Positions 39,981-48,973 of a stretch of DNA of 64,000 bases are shown here, piece by piece; position 1 is the first letter of the stretch, and each line of letters starts with the position of its first letter. The notes below the pieces were generated by a model, which saw only the letters and a program-made list of their open reading frames with translations, made no database searches and was not told the origin of the DNA. The position numbers and the translations under genes are program-made. Origin of the DNA: Candidatus Enterococcus willemsii (GTDB lineage: Bacteria > Bacillota > Bacilli > Lactobacillales > Enterococcaceae); assembly GCF_009933335.1 (NCBI RefSeq), contig NZ_MAEL01000052.1, positions 31,580 to 95,579 on the forward strand, written 5' to 3'.

Positions 39981-41048
39981 TTAATTTGCAAATGCACTTA
40001 ATCCTTCATAGGCGTCATTGTGAATGACATCTGATTTCAAATAATTGATAATCGATTCTGGGATTTCCACGCCTTCTTTGCGATTTTTTTCGTAGCGTTG
40101 GTTTGATCCTTGACCAGGATAGCGCACGCTTGAATAGCCTTTGGCAGGTTTTGTAGCATTTAATTCTTCCATTGTCTGTGTAATGTGCTCTTTAAACATA
40201 TCCGCATTACCAAAACGTGCAGGATCTAAAATAATGTATAGCTGACCTAAATTACGACCAGCATGTAAATCATGATACATTGAGCTGACATGCTTACCAA
40301 ATGGTAGATTCATTAAGACACCTGAAAAAACATCAACCATCATCATTAAACCGTAACCTTTTGGTCCAGCAATTGGCATTAAACCACGGACTTTATTTGG
40401 ATCAGTTGTTGGCAAACCGTCTTCATCTACTGCCCAATCAGCTGGAATTTCTTTGCCTTTTGAACGGGCATCCAAAATTTTACCCCAAGCTTGTACAGTT
40501 GTTGCCATATCAAAAATTAATGGCGTTTCACTGCTACTTGGCGCACCAAAACCAATTGGATTGGTTCCATAGTAAGGTTCTGCTCCACCAAAAGGCACTG
40601 CCATTGGATCCGATTGTGTCATTGCCATGCCAACAAACCCAGCTTCTGCAATTTTACGTAGATAGTAAGACAATGTTCCGGTATGACCACATTTAGAGAC
40701 ACCAACCACAGCAACTCCTTTTTCTTTCGCCATTTCAATTGCCGGTTCTAACGCTAAGTTTGCAATATATTGCCCTTGTGCATTATCCCCATGAAAAACC
40801 GCTGAACAATCACCTGTACGTTCAAATTGAACTTCTGGCTCTAAGGTAATCCCACCTTTGTTAATCCGTTCAGAATAATATTCTACCCGTACCGCACCAT
40901 GTGAGTGCACCCCGCACAAATCAGCATAAACCAAATGATTAGCTGTTTCGACCGCTTGTACTTCTGGTAACCCAGCAGCTTGTAGTTTATTCTGGATTAA
41001 TGCATGTAATTCATCCGGCATCACTTTAATTAATTTTTCTGTTGTCAT
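39981..41048 (-). CDS. Ldh family malate/L-lactate/ureidoglycolate-type dehydrogenase
   Basis: 355-residue NAD(P)-dependent oxidoreductase of the Ldh_2 (AllD/MDH/YlbC) family, which is unrelated to classical lactate dehydrogenase. Visible are LVYADLCGVHSHGAVRV, GAPSSSETPLIFDMAT and the AGPKGYGLMMMVDV segment with the catalytic His and Lys regions. Reaction could be malate, 2-hydroxy acid or ureidoglycolate oxidation; no allantoin or other pathway genes are adjacent. Single gene with GGGGGAAA ribosome site. Confidence 0.9.
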   Translation of the reverse strand: MTTEKLIKVMPDELHALIQNKLQAAGLPEVQAVETANHLVYADLCGVHSHGAVRVEYYSERINKGGITLEPEVQFERTGDCSAVFHGDNAQGQYIANLALEPAIEMAKEKGVAVVGVSKCGHTGTLSYYLRKIAEAGFVGMAMTQSDPMAVPFGGAEPYYGTNPIGFGAPSSSETPLIFDMATTVQAWGKILDARSKGKEIPADWAVDEDGLPTTDPNKVRGLMPIAGPKGYGLMMMVDVFSGVLMNLPFGKHVSSMYHDLHAGRNLGQLYIILDPARFGNADMFKEHITQTMEELNATKPAKGYSSVRYPGQGSNQRYEKNRKEGVEIPESIINYLKSDVIHNDAYEGLSAFAN

Positions 41049-41170
41049 TCTATTTCCCCCTTTTCTTCAAACCATAACCTTTCTTTTGAGTATAACACAT
41101 TGTTGTAAGGTTAATAAAGAAAGCGTTTAAATTTTCAAGTAAAGCATAGTAATAAAAAATATTTAACCTA

Positions 41171-41812
41171 CTAAAATTTGTTGAGAATTGCTTTAATTTT
41201 CAACCAATCTGCTTCAATTTCAGGTACTAATTTTCGATTATAAAAGATAGCTGCAGGATGAAAAATTGGAATGACAGCATATGCTTTTTTCGTCCATTCA
41301 TACCCGTCTTTTTGCTGATTTAGCTGTTGAATAGGCTGTTTAAATAGCTTGCCATGACAATCCGTGATACGAAAACTGTCTCCTAAAAGTCGTTGCAAAC
41401 TGATATTGCCTAACGCTAAAATTAATTCAGGATTTACGTGCTGAATTTCCCAATCCAAAAGAGGCGCATGAGCCAATACTTCTTTTTTAGTGGGTGTTCG
41501 ATTAGGTGTTTTGACTACTCGCTGACCTGTTTTTTTATCTATTACTTGCTTTAAATGATACGGACGACTACGGATCGTACTCGTAATATACAAATCTTTG
41601 CGAAACAAACCAATATCATTTAAATTTTTTTCTAACTCTCTACCAGAAAGACCACAAAAAGGAATTGCACGCTCAATTTCTGTTTTTCCAGGCGCTTCCC
41701 CAATAAGCATGATTTTACAAGGAACAGGACCCTGACCTTCTAAAAAACCTTCTAATTTAAAATTTTGCGAACGCATCGCCACTTCTTCTCTTAATTTTTT
41801 CGGATATTTCAT
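41171..41812 (-). CDS. Uracil-DNA glycosylase superfamily protein
   Basis: 213-residue UDG-fold protein distinct from Ung. The N-terminal motif IMLIGEAPGKTEIERAIPFC resembles family 4/5-type GEAPG motifs, and the C-terminal IPIFHPAAIFYNRK matches the HPA motif. The typical four-Cys iron-sulfur ligands of family 4 are not seen, so a role as a repair glycosylase is likely but not proven. Single gene with a weak ribosome site. Confidence 0.85.
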   Translation of the reverse strand: MKYPKKLREEVAMRSQNFKLEGFLEGQGPVPCKIMLIGEAPGKTEIERAIPFCGLSGRELEKNLNDIGLFRKDLYITSTIRSRPYHLKQVIDKKTGQRVVKTPNRTPTKKEVLAHAPLLDWEIQHVNPELILALGNISLQRLLGDSFRITDCHGKLFKQPIQQLNQQKDGYEWTKKAYAVIPIFHPAAIFYNRKLVPEIEADWLKIKAILNKF

Positions 41813-41953
41813 TTTCTACGCCCCTTTTATGTCCAAATAGAATAAGTATCGTGATAATTCTATTATAGAACAATTGACAAAAAAGAAGGAATCACTAGCT
41901 TTTTTCACTTTGAATGAACACAAAAATTTTTATAAACATAATAATTATAAAAC

Positions 41954-42014
41954 AAAAAAAGAAGCCGCGAGAATCGTTTTCGAAATGCTTTCGCACCAAC
42001 AATTCTCCGGCTTC
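41954..42014 (-). terminator. tRNA-Lys terminator
   Basis: Arms GAAGCCGGAGAAT / ATTCTCGCGGCTTC (imperfect) followed by seven Ts on the minus strand, 16 nt after the tRNA end. Confidence 0.85.
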
Positions 42015-42030
42015 GTGGGTTTGGCACCCA

Positions 42031-42103
42031 TGGGGGCATAGGGACTCGAACCCTAGACCCAATGATTAAGAGTCATTTGCTCTACCAACTGAGCTATACC
42101 CCC
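42031..42103 (-). tRNA. tRNA-Lys (anticodon CTT)
   Basis: 73-nt cloverleaf on the minus strand: acceptor GGGGGTA / TGCCCCC plus A73, D-arm AGCTC..GAGC, anticodon stem AATGA / TCATT around loop CTCTTAA, and T-arm TAGGG TTCGAGT CCCTA. The anticodon is CTT, reading AAG. CCA is not encoded. Single tRNA with its own terminator. Confidence 0.96.
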
Positions 42104-42199
42104 AAATTCTCTTGTACCTGTTAAATAGTACTTAATTATCCTACCACCACGATATGAAAAAATCAATATATTCCCATTAATTCTTTCTCATAAATGTTT

Positions 42200-42859
42200 T
42201 TATCGTTCAAACGTTTGACGGTAAGCCAATAATTTTTGTCGATGAATCCGATAGCCGCTCGTATCTTTTTCAATGAAGCCCGCTTCTTTCAATTGTTTCA
42301 TCGTGTAGAGTAAGTGGCGATAGCTGACGCCTAGATATTCGGCAATTTCGGTTTGTTTTTCTTCATAACGGTCACTCACAGCAACTGTCAACAATAAATC
42401 AACCAAACGATAGGCTAACGGATAGGTTTGGTTTTCAGTTAGATGCTCCATCCGTAGCAATAATTTCTTGCCGATGTATTGACTAATCGTTTGTAGAAAA
42501 GCGATATTGTTCTGCAAACTAGTCGCATGATGAATCGGAATGCCTAAACAGATCGTTTGTCCTCGAGCTACGACATCCTTGGTTTCTGTTTCAGCTTGGA
42601 CAACCGTTAATTCCCCAATGAAGTCTCCGGCTGATAAAAATTGTAAAATCATTTGTCGACCATTGGCTTGTGTTTTTAGAATTTTGACCTTTCCTTCTAT
42701 AATATAGAATAAATAATCGAGTGGCCTGCCTTCAATTTGAATCCGTTCATTTTTTTGAAAGGTAAAAATAGACGCATGTGCGAGTAATTCCTCCGTAAAA
42801 TAATCTGGTAGCTGATTTTTGTCTGTTGATTGATAGTCTTCGTAAGCTATTTTTTTCAT
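42200..42859 (-). CDS. Crp/Fnr family regulator, YeiL-like
   Basis: 219-residue regulator with a cyclic-nucleotide-binding-type beta-barrel (about residues 20-140, with YIIEGKVKILKTQANGRQMI) and a C-terminal helix-turn-helix (TEIAEYLGVSYRHLLYTMKQ). There is no cluster of Cys near the N-terminus, so it is not a classical iron-sulfur FNR; it resembles the YeiL branch. It is divergent from a membrane protein gene, and the short gap carries a Crp/Fnr-type palindrome, so it probably controls both genes. Confidence 0.9.
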   Translation of the reverse strand: MKKIAYEDYQSTDKNQLPDYFTEELLAHASIFTFQKNERIQIEGRPLDYLFYIIEGKVKILKTQANGRQMILQFLSAGDFIGELTVVQAETETKDVVARGQTICLGIPIHHATSLQNNIAFLQTISQYIGKKLLLRMEHLTENQTYPLAYRLVDLLLTVAVSDRYEEKQTEIAEYLGVSYRHLLYTMKQLKEAGFIEKDTSGYRIHRQKLLAYRQTFER

Positions 42860-42874
42860 TTTTACTCCTAAGTG

Positions 42875-42886
42875 TGAGATATCTCA
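42875..42886. promoter_or_regulatory. Crp/Fnr-type operator
   Basis: TGAGATATCTCA, a perfect palindrome inside TGTGA-N6-TCATC, close to the CRP/FNR consensus. With a -10 TATAAT at 42910-42915 the centre falls at about -41.5 relative to the likely start of the divergent membrane protein gene, the position of class II activators. No -35 hexamer is visible there. Confidence 0.72.
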
Positions 42887-42944
42887 TCTAAGTTTCGTTT
42901 ATTTTACCATATAATGACAACAACATGATTCAAGGAGGAAGAAA

Positions 42945-43586
42945 ATGACCCAACGAACAATTAGTCAATCGCTCTTTTTTTATTTCATTAGTGCGCTAGG
43001 CATCAGCATGACGATTAAAGCCATGATTGGCGTCAGTAGCTTTAATTCACTCAATACTGCTTTAGCAGATTTGACGCACTTAAAAATTGGTACCATTACC
43101 TCAAGCATTAATCTGATTTTTTTACTAATTTGCTGGTTCTTAGATTCGAATCGTAATAAAACGCAATATCTTCTGATGCTCATCTCTCTGGTTTGTTTTG
43201 GGGAAGTAATTAATGCCATGTTGTATCTGGTATTTTCACAAATAACGGTCACTTCATATCCGCTACAATTGTTCTTCTTTACTTTGGGAACCCTCATTGG
43301 TGGATTTGGAACAGGACAAGTATTACGCTTGAATTTATTAAAGTTTCCAATTGAAAATTTTTGTGTACTGGTTGCTGAGCGGACAAGAAGAAGTTTTTCT
43401 TTTTATCGCTATGGGATTGATTTTATCTGTGTTGGCTTGTCGCTCTTTTTTACTTATGCTTTTTCCTTGCCGCTTTATGTTCGTGAAGGAACCTTGATTA
43501 GCTTATTTTTACTTTCTGGGGCTATCAGTTGGTCACAAAAATTGGTGTTCTTCCCTAAAAGTGAAAAAATGATGATTGACAATTGA
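42945..43586 (+). CDS. YczE/YitT-like membrane protein
   Basis: 213-residue integral membrane protein with about five or six helices (LFFYFISALGISMTIKAMIG first, then INLIFLLICWFL, ISLVCFGEVINAMLYLVF). It resembles YczE/YyaS-type membrane proteins found next to regulators; no transport activity is established for them. It is divergent from the Crp/Fnr gene, and the -10 element is a consensus TATAAT lacking a -35, suggesting activator dependence. Ribosome site AAGGAGGAA. Confidence 0.78.
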   Translation: MTQRTISQSLFFYFISALGISMTIKAMIGVSSFNSLNTALADLTHLKIGTITSSINLIFLLICWFLDSNRNKTQYLLMLISLVCFGEVINAMLYLVFSQITVTSYPLQLFFFTLGTLIGGFGTGQVLRLNLLKFPIENFCVLVAERTRRSFSFYRYGIDFICVGLSLFFTYAFSLPLYVREGTLISLFLLSGAISWSQKLVFFPKSEKMMIDN

Positions 43587-43608
43587 TTTTTTCTCATGGT
43601 AGTATAAT
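43576..43608 (+). promoter_or_regulatory. Promoter of the metE-like T-box transcript
   Basis: TTGACA followed by TAGTATAAT; the -10 can be read as TAGTAT (18-nt spacer) or TATAAT (21-nt). It overlaps the end of the upstream membrane protein gene. Confidence 0.6.
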
Positions 43609-43611
43609 CAA

Positions 43612-43874
43612 CAATAGAACAAAAAAATCTCCGTTGATTAGGAAAGTAAGCTTTGCGTAATGTCAGAGAGACTCTGGTTGGTGTGAAGAGTTCATTATTA
43701 CAAGTTGAAAATGGCCTTTGAGGAACTTTTGATGATAGGTAATCAAAAGCGAGTTGTCTTTCGTTACCAAGACCTCCGATAAAAAAGTCGGGTTGAGAGG
43801 AATTTTTTTCCTAAATTAAAGGTGGTACCGCGTTGATTCGCCCTTTTACTAGTTGCTAGTAGAAGGGCTTTTTT
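43612..43874 (+). promoter_or_regulatory. T-box riboswitch leader (probably tRNA-Met)
   Basis: Conserved T-box core AAAGGTGGTACCGCG, followed by the terminator hairpin GCCCTTTTACTAG / CTAGTAGAAGGGC and a T-run. Stem I contains AGGAAAGTAAGC and, opposite, GTTGAAAATGGCC, in which ATG is the likely specifier. Precedes the MetE-like gene, consistent with methionine control. Confidence 0.92.
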
Positions 43875-43911
43875 GTTATCTATAATTAAATTGTTGAAAG
43901 AAGGAAAAATA

Positions 43912-45042
43912 ATGAGTAAAATGATTCCCTTTACAGTTGATCATGTGGGCAGCTTCTTACGCCCTACAAGTATCAAAGAAGCTCGTCAAAAAGTTCAAGC
44001 TGGTACGTTATCGAAAGCCGAATTACGCGACATTGAAAATCAAGAAATCTTACGCTTAATTGCTGCGCAAAAAGAAGTCGGCATTAAAGGCATTACCGAT
44101 GGCGAATTTCGCCGTGGCTTTTGGCATATCGATTTTTTAGAAAACTTAATTGGTGTTGAAGGCTATGTTCCTGATACAGGGTATAATCAAACCTTTAAAG
44201 GAGATGCTGCGCCGGCTTACAATATTCGCGTGATTGACCGAATTTCCTTCAACCCTGCACATCCATTCTTAGAAGATTTTGTCTTCTTAAAAGAAGCGGT
44301 TGGTTCTGAAGGTGATGCTATCGCCAAAGCAACCATTCCAAGTCCGACCATGATTCTCCGACAAGAATTATTAGCAAATGATGGCTCATCTAAAATTACC
44401 ACCATCTATCCAAATCTTGCAGATTTCTACCAAGATTTAGCAACAACTTATCAAGATACGATTGCTGCTTTTTATGAAAAAGGTTGCCGTTACTTACAAT
44501 TTGACGATACTAACTGGGCCTTTTTAGCTGATGCGACAAAACGTGAATCACTCCTTGAAAAAGGAATTAATCCAGATGAAATTGCCACGATTTGCACGGA
44601 TATCATCAATCAAGCCTTAAAAAATAAACCCGCAGATTTAGTGATTACCACTCATATTTGTCGTGGAAATCATGCCTCTTCTTGGCTGTTTTCTGGTGGG
44701 TATGAACCGATTGCGAAACAATTATTTGCAACAAACTACGATGGTTTCTTTTTAGAGTATGATTCTGATCGTGCAGGCGACTTTGCTCCTTTACGCTACT
44801 GGTCAAATCTCGATAGCAAAGTTGTCTTGGGATTGGTAACGTCTAAATTTGCAGAGCTTGAAAATCCCGAAGCTATTAAAGCACGAATTCAAGAAGCCAC
44901 TCAATATGTCCCATTAGAAAATTTAAGTATCAGTCCTCAATGTGGCTTTGCTTCCACAGAAACTGGCAATAAACTAACAGAAGCTGAACAATGGGCAAAA
45001 ATTTCATTGCTACAAGATATTGCCCAAGATGTTTGGAAGTAA
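43912..45042 (+). CDS. MetE-like cobalamin-independent methionine synthase domain protein
   Basis: 376-residue protein corresponding to the C-terminal catalytic half of MetE (YxjG/YxjH-type). It begins near DHVGSFLRP and contains TDGEFRRGFWHIDF, ITTHICRGNHASS and SPQCGFASTETG, where the zinc-binding His and Cys residues reside. It probably methylates homocysteine from a folate donor, or from another methyl donor in these short forms. The ATG is the one after AAGGA following the T-box; the longer frame starts within the leader. Controlled by the Met T-box. Confidence 0.88.
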   Translation: MSKMIPFTVDHVGSFLRPTSIKEARQKVQAGTLSKAELRDIENQEILRLIAAQKEVGIKGITDGEFRRGFWHIDFLENLIGVEGYVPDTGYNQTFKGDAAPAYNIRVIDRISFNPAHPFLEDFVFLKEAVGSEGDAIAKATIPSPTMILRQELLANDGSSKITTIYPNLADFYQDLATTYQDTIAAFYEKGCRYLQFDDTNWAFLADATKRESLLEKGINPDEIATICTDIINQALKNKPADLVITTHICRGNHASSWLFSGGYEPIAKQLFATNYDGFFLEYDSDRAGDFAPLRYWSNLDSKVVLGLVTSKFAELENPEAIKARIQEATQYVPLENLSISPQCGFASTETGNKLTEAEQWAKISLLQDIAQDVWK

Positions 45043-45062
45043 ATTTTAATAACATTTCAATT

Positions 45063-45105
45063 GACAGAAGACGGAAAAAATGCTTTTTCAGCTTCTGTCT
45101 TTTTA
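45063..45105 (+). terminator. Rho-independent terminator of the metE-like gene
   Basis: Long stem GACAGAAG..GAAAAA / TTTTTC..CTTCTGTC followed by Ts. Confidence 0.88.
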
Positions 45106-45150
45106 TGAAAAAAATACCACTTGTGAAATTATTCTCTTTTTAAATTTCTT

Positions 45151-45179
45151 TTTACTTTTTTCTCTTTTTTCGATACAAT
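45151..45179 (+). promoter_or_regulatory. Distal nrd promoter candidate
   Basis: TTTACT, 17-nt T-rich spacer, TACAAT. Lies about 70 nt upstream of the first NrdR-like box and 194 nt before nrdH. The stretch from here to nrdH contains no gene. Confidence 0.5.
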
Positions 45180-45247
45180 AGATAAAGGTTGTTACATTTC
45201 AAACCCCTCTATTCATCTGGTCTTTCTTCAAAAAGACTTTTAAAAAA

Positions 45248-45294
45248 CCACAACAATTAGTATTTTCTAAATTCACAAACACAATATATAGTAT
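45248..45294 (+). promoter_or_regulatory. Tandem NrdR boxes
   Basis: The second box (45279-45294) is ACACAATATATAGTAT, very close to the NrdR consensus acaCwATATAtwGtgt. The first (45248-45263) is a weaker match, CCACAACAATTAGTAT, starting exactly 31 nt earlier, the spacing typical of paired NrdR sites (three helical turns). Placed just ahead of the proximal nrdH promoter, as expected for repression of ribonucleotide reductase genes. Confidence 0.8.
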
Positions 45295-45301
45295 TTTTCC
45301 A

Positions 45302-45331
45302 TTGACTTTCCCTATGCTTTTATTATATGAT
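45302..45331 (+). promoter_or_regulatory. Proximal nrdHEF promoter
   Basis: -35 TTGACT with TATATG/TATGAT at 16-18 nt, directly downstream of the NrdR boxes. Confidence 0.7.
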
Positions 45332-45372
45332 TCTTATAACGAAACAAGGAACGACTCAAGGAGGAACTATAT

Positions 45373-45597
45373 ATGAATATCAAACTATTTTCAAAAAACA
45401 ACTGCATGCAATGCAAAATGGCCAAACGCTTTTTAGCAGATAACAATATCAGTTTTGAAGAAATCAACATTGACAATGAACCAAGCGCAGTGGACTTCTT
45501 AAAAGAACAAGGATTCCAAAGTGTCCCAGTCATCACTTCTGATGCAACAACAGTTGTTGGTTTCCGTCCGGATCAACTTCGCCAATTAGCTAGCTAA
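45373..45597 (+). CDS. nrdH: Glutaredoxin-like NrdH-redoxin
   Basis: 74-residue electron donor for class Ib ribonucleotide reductase. The redox motif is CMQC near residue 11-14, and the protein is the usual NrdH length with the RPDQLRQL C-terminus. First gene of nrdHEF, behind a strong AAGGAGGAA ribosome site. Between it and nrdE lies a weak hairpin. Confidence 0.95.
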   Translation: MNIKLFSKNNCMQCKMAKRFLADNNISFEEINIDNEPSAVDFLKEQGFQSVPVITSDATTVVGFRPDQLRQLAS

Positions 45598-45627
45598 TTT
45601 TCGCTCATAATTACAAAACGATACGTT

Positions 45628-45671
45628 GGATTTGTCCGTCCTTTTTGGGCCAAACAAGTCCTTCTTTTTTT
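45628..45671 (+). terminator. Possible attenuating hairpin between nrdH and nrdE
   Basis: Short stem GGATTTG / CAAGTCC with an inner GTCC / GGGC pairing, followed by a T-rich run. Weak; it may reduce rather than stop read-through, leaving nrdH in excess. Confidence 0.4.
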
Positions 45672-45724
45672 ATGACACTAAATCAACAGTTCCAAAAATT
45701 TAGAGATAAGGTTGTGTGAATGAT

Positions 45725-47884
45725 ATGAGTTTAAAATCATTAAAAGACGTCACGTACTTCAAATTAAATAATGAAATCAATCGCCCTGTAAATGGTCAAA
45801 TTCCATTACAAAAAGACCAAGAAGCCTTAGCTGCTTTCTTCAAAGAAAATGTGGAGCCAAATACAAAAAGATTTGCTTCTGTTTCTGAAAAAATTGACTA
45901 TTTAATCGCAAATGATTATTTAGAGGAAGAATTTATTCGTAAGTACACACCAGAATTTCTGGAAAAATTATATACCTATTTAGATGAGCAACATTTTACA
46001 TTCAAATCATTCATGGCTGCATACAAATTCTACTCACAATATGCATTAAAAACCAATGACGGTACGGCTTATTTAGAAAGCTATGAAGACCGCGTGGCTT
46101 TCAATGCGTTGTACTTTGCAGATGGCAATGAGGAGCTTGCTTTATCTTTAGCAGATGAAATGATTCATCAACGTTATCAACCAGCAACCCCTTCTTTCTT
46201 AAATGCGGGTCGCAAACGTCGTGGTGAATTAGTTTCATGTTTCTTAGTTCAATTAACAGATGATATGAACTCAATTGGTCGCGGCATCAATTCTGCGCTT
46301 CAATTGTCACGTATTGGCGGTGGTGTCGGAATTACACTATCTAATCTGCGTGAAGCAAGTGCTCCAATCAAAGGTTATGAAGGCGCAGCTAGTGGTGTCA
46401 TGCCTGTTATGAAATTGTTTGAAGATAGTTTCAGTTATTCAAACCAATTAGGTCAACGTCAAGGTGCTGGTGTCGTTTATCTAAACGTCTTCCATCCAGA
46501 CATTATCAGCTTCTTATCTGCGAAAAAAGAAAATGCGGATGAAAAAATCCGTGTGAAGACACTTTCTTTAGGTGTGCTTGTACCAGATAAATTTTACGAA
46601 TTAACACGTAAAAATGAAGATATGTACCTATTCAGCCCATACAGTGTTGAAAAAGAATACGGTGTGCCTTTCTCTTATGTTGATATCACGGAAGAATACG
46701 ACAATTTAGTCGCAAATCCACGTATCCGTAAAACAAAAATTCGCGCTCGTGATTTAGAAAATGAAATTTCTAAATTACAACAAGAATCAGGTTATCCATA
46801 TATTATCAATATCGATACAGCTAACCGTGAAAACCCAGTCTACGGTAAAATTATTATGAGTAACCTATGTTCAGAAATCTTGCAAGTACAAGAACCTTCT
46901 GTAATCAATGGCAAACAAGAATATGAAGTGTTAGGAACAGATATCAGTTGTAACTTAGGTTCAACTAATATCGTCAATTTAATGGATAGTCCTGATTTTG
47001 GGAAATCTGTTCGTACGATGACACGTGCCTTAACGTATGTCACAGATGCTTCTGACATTGATGTGGTCCCTCCTATTCAAAATGGAAATCGCCTAAACCA
47101 TACAATTGGCTTAGGTGCGATGGGCTTACACACATATTTTGCCAAAAATCAAATGGAATATGGTTCACCAGAATCCATTGAATTTACTGATATTTACTTT
47201 ATGTTACTAAACTACTGGACACTAATGGAAAGTAACGCGATTGCGAAAGAACGTAACGAAGTGTTCCATAACTTTGAAAAATCTGATTATGCAAATGGTC
47301 GCTACTTCACTCCTTATATTGAAGCAGATTACCAACCAAAATCAGAGAAAGTAGCAGCTTTATTTGAAGGCATCGAGATTCCAACAGGAGAAGATTGGAA
47401 AGCTTTAGCCGAAGCTGTTAAAAAAGATGGATTATATCACCAAAATCGCCTAGCCGTTGCGCCAAATGGTTCGATTTCTTATATCAACGACACAAGTGCG
47501 AGCTTGCATCCAATTACTCGTTTGATTGAAGAACGTCAAGAGAAGAAAATTGGGAAAATTTATTACCCTGCTGCTCATTTATCAAACGATACCATTGGTT
47601 ACTATAAATCAGCTTATGATATGGATATGCGTAAAGTGATTGACATTTATGCGACTGCGCAAAAACATATCGATCAAGGGATGAGTTTAACGTTATTTAT
47701 GCGTTCTGAAATTCCTGAAGGGTTATATGAATGGAAACAAAATACCAAACAAACAACTCGTGATTTAAATATTCTACGCCATTATGCATTCCATAAAGGC
47801 ATTAAATCAATTTACTATATTCGTACCTTTACAGACGATGCTGAAGAAATCGGCAGCAATCAATGCGAAAGCTGCGTCATCTAA
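45725..47884 (+). CDS. nrdE: Class Ib ribonucleotide reductase large subunit NrdE
   Basis: Catalytic alpha subunit that reduces ribonucleoside diphosphates (719 residues). Active-site features: Cys in ELVSCFLVQL and the partner Cys in LGTDISCNLGSTN, the radical-site loop AMGLHTYF region and NGSISYINDTSAS, and the redox tail CESCVI. The ATG starting MSLKSLKDVTYFKLNN matches relatives as I know them; a GTG three codons earlier is an alternative. Followed by nrdF after 24 nt. Confidence 0.98.
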   Translation: MSLKSLKDVTYFKLNNEINRPVNGQIPLQKDQEALAAFFKENVEPNTKRFASVSEKIDYLIANDYLEEEFIRKYTPEFLEKLYTYLDEQHFTFKSFMAAYKFYSQYALKTNDGTAYLESYEDRVAFNALYFADGNEELALSLADEMIHQRYQPATPSFLNAGRKRRGELVSCFLVQLTDDMNSIGRGINSALQLSRIGGGVGITLSNLREASAPIKGYEGAASGVMPVMKLFEDSFSYSNQLGQRQGAGVVYLNVFHPDIISFLSAKKENADEKIRVKTLSLGVLVPDKFYELTRKNEDMYLFSPYSVEKEYGVPFSYVDITEEYDNLVANPRIRKTKIRARDLENEISKLQQESGYPYIINIDTANRENPVYGKIIMSNLCSEILQVQEPSVINGKQEYEVLGTDISCNLGSTNIVNLMDSPDFGKSVRTMTRALTYVTDASDIDVVPPIQNGNRLNHTIGLGAMGLHTYFAKNQMEYGSPESIEFTDIYFMLLNYWTLMESNAIAKERNEVFHNFEKSDYANGRYFTPYIEADYQPKSEKVAALFEGIEIPTGEDWKALAEAVKKDGLYHQNRLAVAPNGSISYINDTSASLHPITRLIEERQEKKIGKIYYPAAHLSNDTIGYYKSAYDMDMRKVIDIYATAQKHIDQGMSLTLFMRSEIPEGLYEWKQNTKQTTRDLNILRHYAFHKGIKSIYYIRTFTDDAEEIGSNQCESCVI

Positions 47885-47908
47885 TTCAAACAGAGGAGGC
47901 CTTTTTTC

Positions 47909-48874
47909 ATGGCAAATACTTACTATCAAGCAATCAACTGGAATGAGATCGAAGACATTATCGATAAATCCACTTGGGAAAAATTAACCGAGCAATTTTG
48001 GTTAGACACGCGTATTCCTCTATCAAACGATTTAGACGATTGGCGTAGTCTTTCTGACCAAGAAAAAGAAATGGTCGGTCATGTATTCGGAGGCTTAACG
48101 CTTTTAGATACCATTCAATCTGAAAGTGGCATGGATCAATTAAAAAAAGACGTACGTACCACACATGAGGAAGCTGTCTTAAACAATATTCAGTTTATGG
48201 AATCTGTTCATGCAAAAAGTTATTCTTCGATTTTCAGTACGTTGAATACGAAAGCGGAAATCAATGAAATCTTTGAATGGACCAACACCAACGAATATTT
48301 ACAAAAAAAAGCAGAAACAATCAATGAAATTTATAAAAACGGCACGGCTTTACAGAAAAAAATTGCCAGTGTCTATCTAGAAACATTCTTGTTCTATTCT
48401 GGTTTTTACACGCCTCTTTATTATTTAGGAAATAATAAATTACCAAACGTTGCAGAAATCATTAAATTGATTATTCGCGATGAATCGGTGCATGGCACTT
48501 ATATTGGCTATAAATTCCAATTAGGTTTCAACCAATTACCTGAAGATGAACAACAAGAATTAAAAGATTGGATGTATAATTTACTTTTCGAGTTATACGA
48601 AAACGAAGAACATTATACAGAACAACTTTATGATGAAATCGGCTGGACTGAAGAAGTTAAAACCTTCTTACGTTACAATGCCAACAAAGCTTTGATGAAT
48701 CTAGGACAAGATCCACTATTCCCTGATACAGCCAACGATGTCAATCCAATTGTCATGAATGGTATTTCTACCGGAACAAGTAACCACGACTTCTTCTCAC
48801 AAGTTGGGAATGGTTACCTACTAGGAAGCGTCGAAGCGATGACTGATGATGATTATTTAATCGGTATGGAGTAA
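47909..48874 (+). CDS. nrdF: Class Ib ribonucleotide reductase small subunit NrdF
   Basis: Beta subunit carrying the dimanganese or diiron tyrosyl radical (321 residues). Metal ligands are visible in the LDTIQSESG, NIQFMESVHAKSY and IIRDESVHGTYIG segments, with the radical Tyr in the SYSSIFSTLNT region. It needs NrdI, encoded at 3.5 kb in this window, for cofactor assembly. A clear terminator follows. Confidence 0.98.
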   Translation: MANTYYQAINWNEIEDIIDKSTWEKLTEQFWLDTRIPLSNDLDDWRSLSDQEKEMVGHVFGGLTLLDTIQSESGMDQLKKDVRTTHEEAVLNNIQFMESVHAKSYSSIFSTLNTKAEINEIFEWTNTNEYLQKKAETINEIYKNGTALQKKIASVYLETFLFYSGFYTPLYYLGNNKLPNVAEIIKLIIRDESVHGTYIGYKFQLGFNQLPEDEQQELKDWMYNLLFELYENEEHYTEQLYDEIGWTEEVKTFLRYNANKALMNLGQDPLFPDTANDVNPIVMNGISTGTSNHDFFSQVGNGYLLGSVEAMTDDDYLIGME

Positions 48875-48882
48875 TTAAAAAC

Positions 48883-48916
48883 AAAACCCTTGAAGTGAAT
48901 ACTTCAAGGGTTTTTC
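48883..48916 (+). terminator. nrdHEF terminator
   Basis: Perfect stem AAAACCCTTGAAGT / ACTTCAAGGGTTTT with a 4-nt loop and T-run. Confidence 0.92.
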
Positions 48917-48973
48917 TTTATCCACATAGAAGTATCTGGTATGCTAAAAGAAAGCGGAAAGGACTGATTTATT

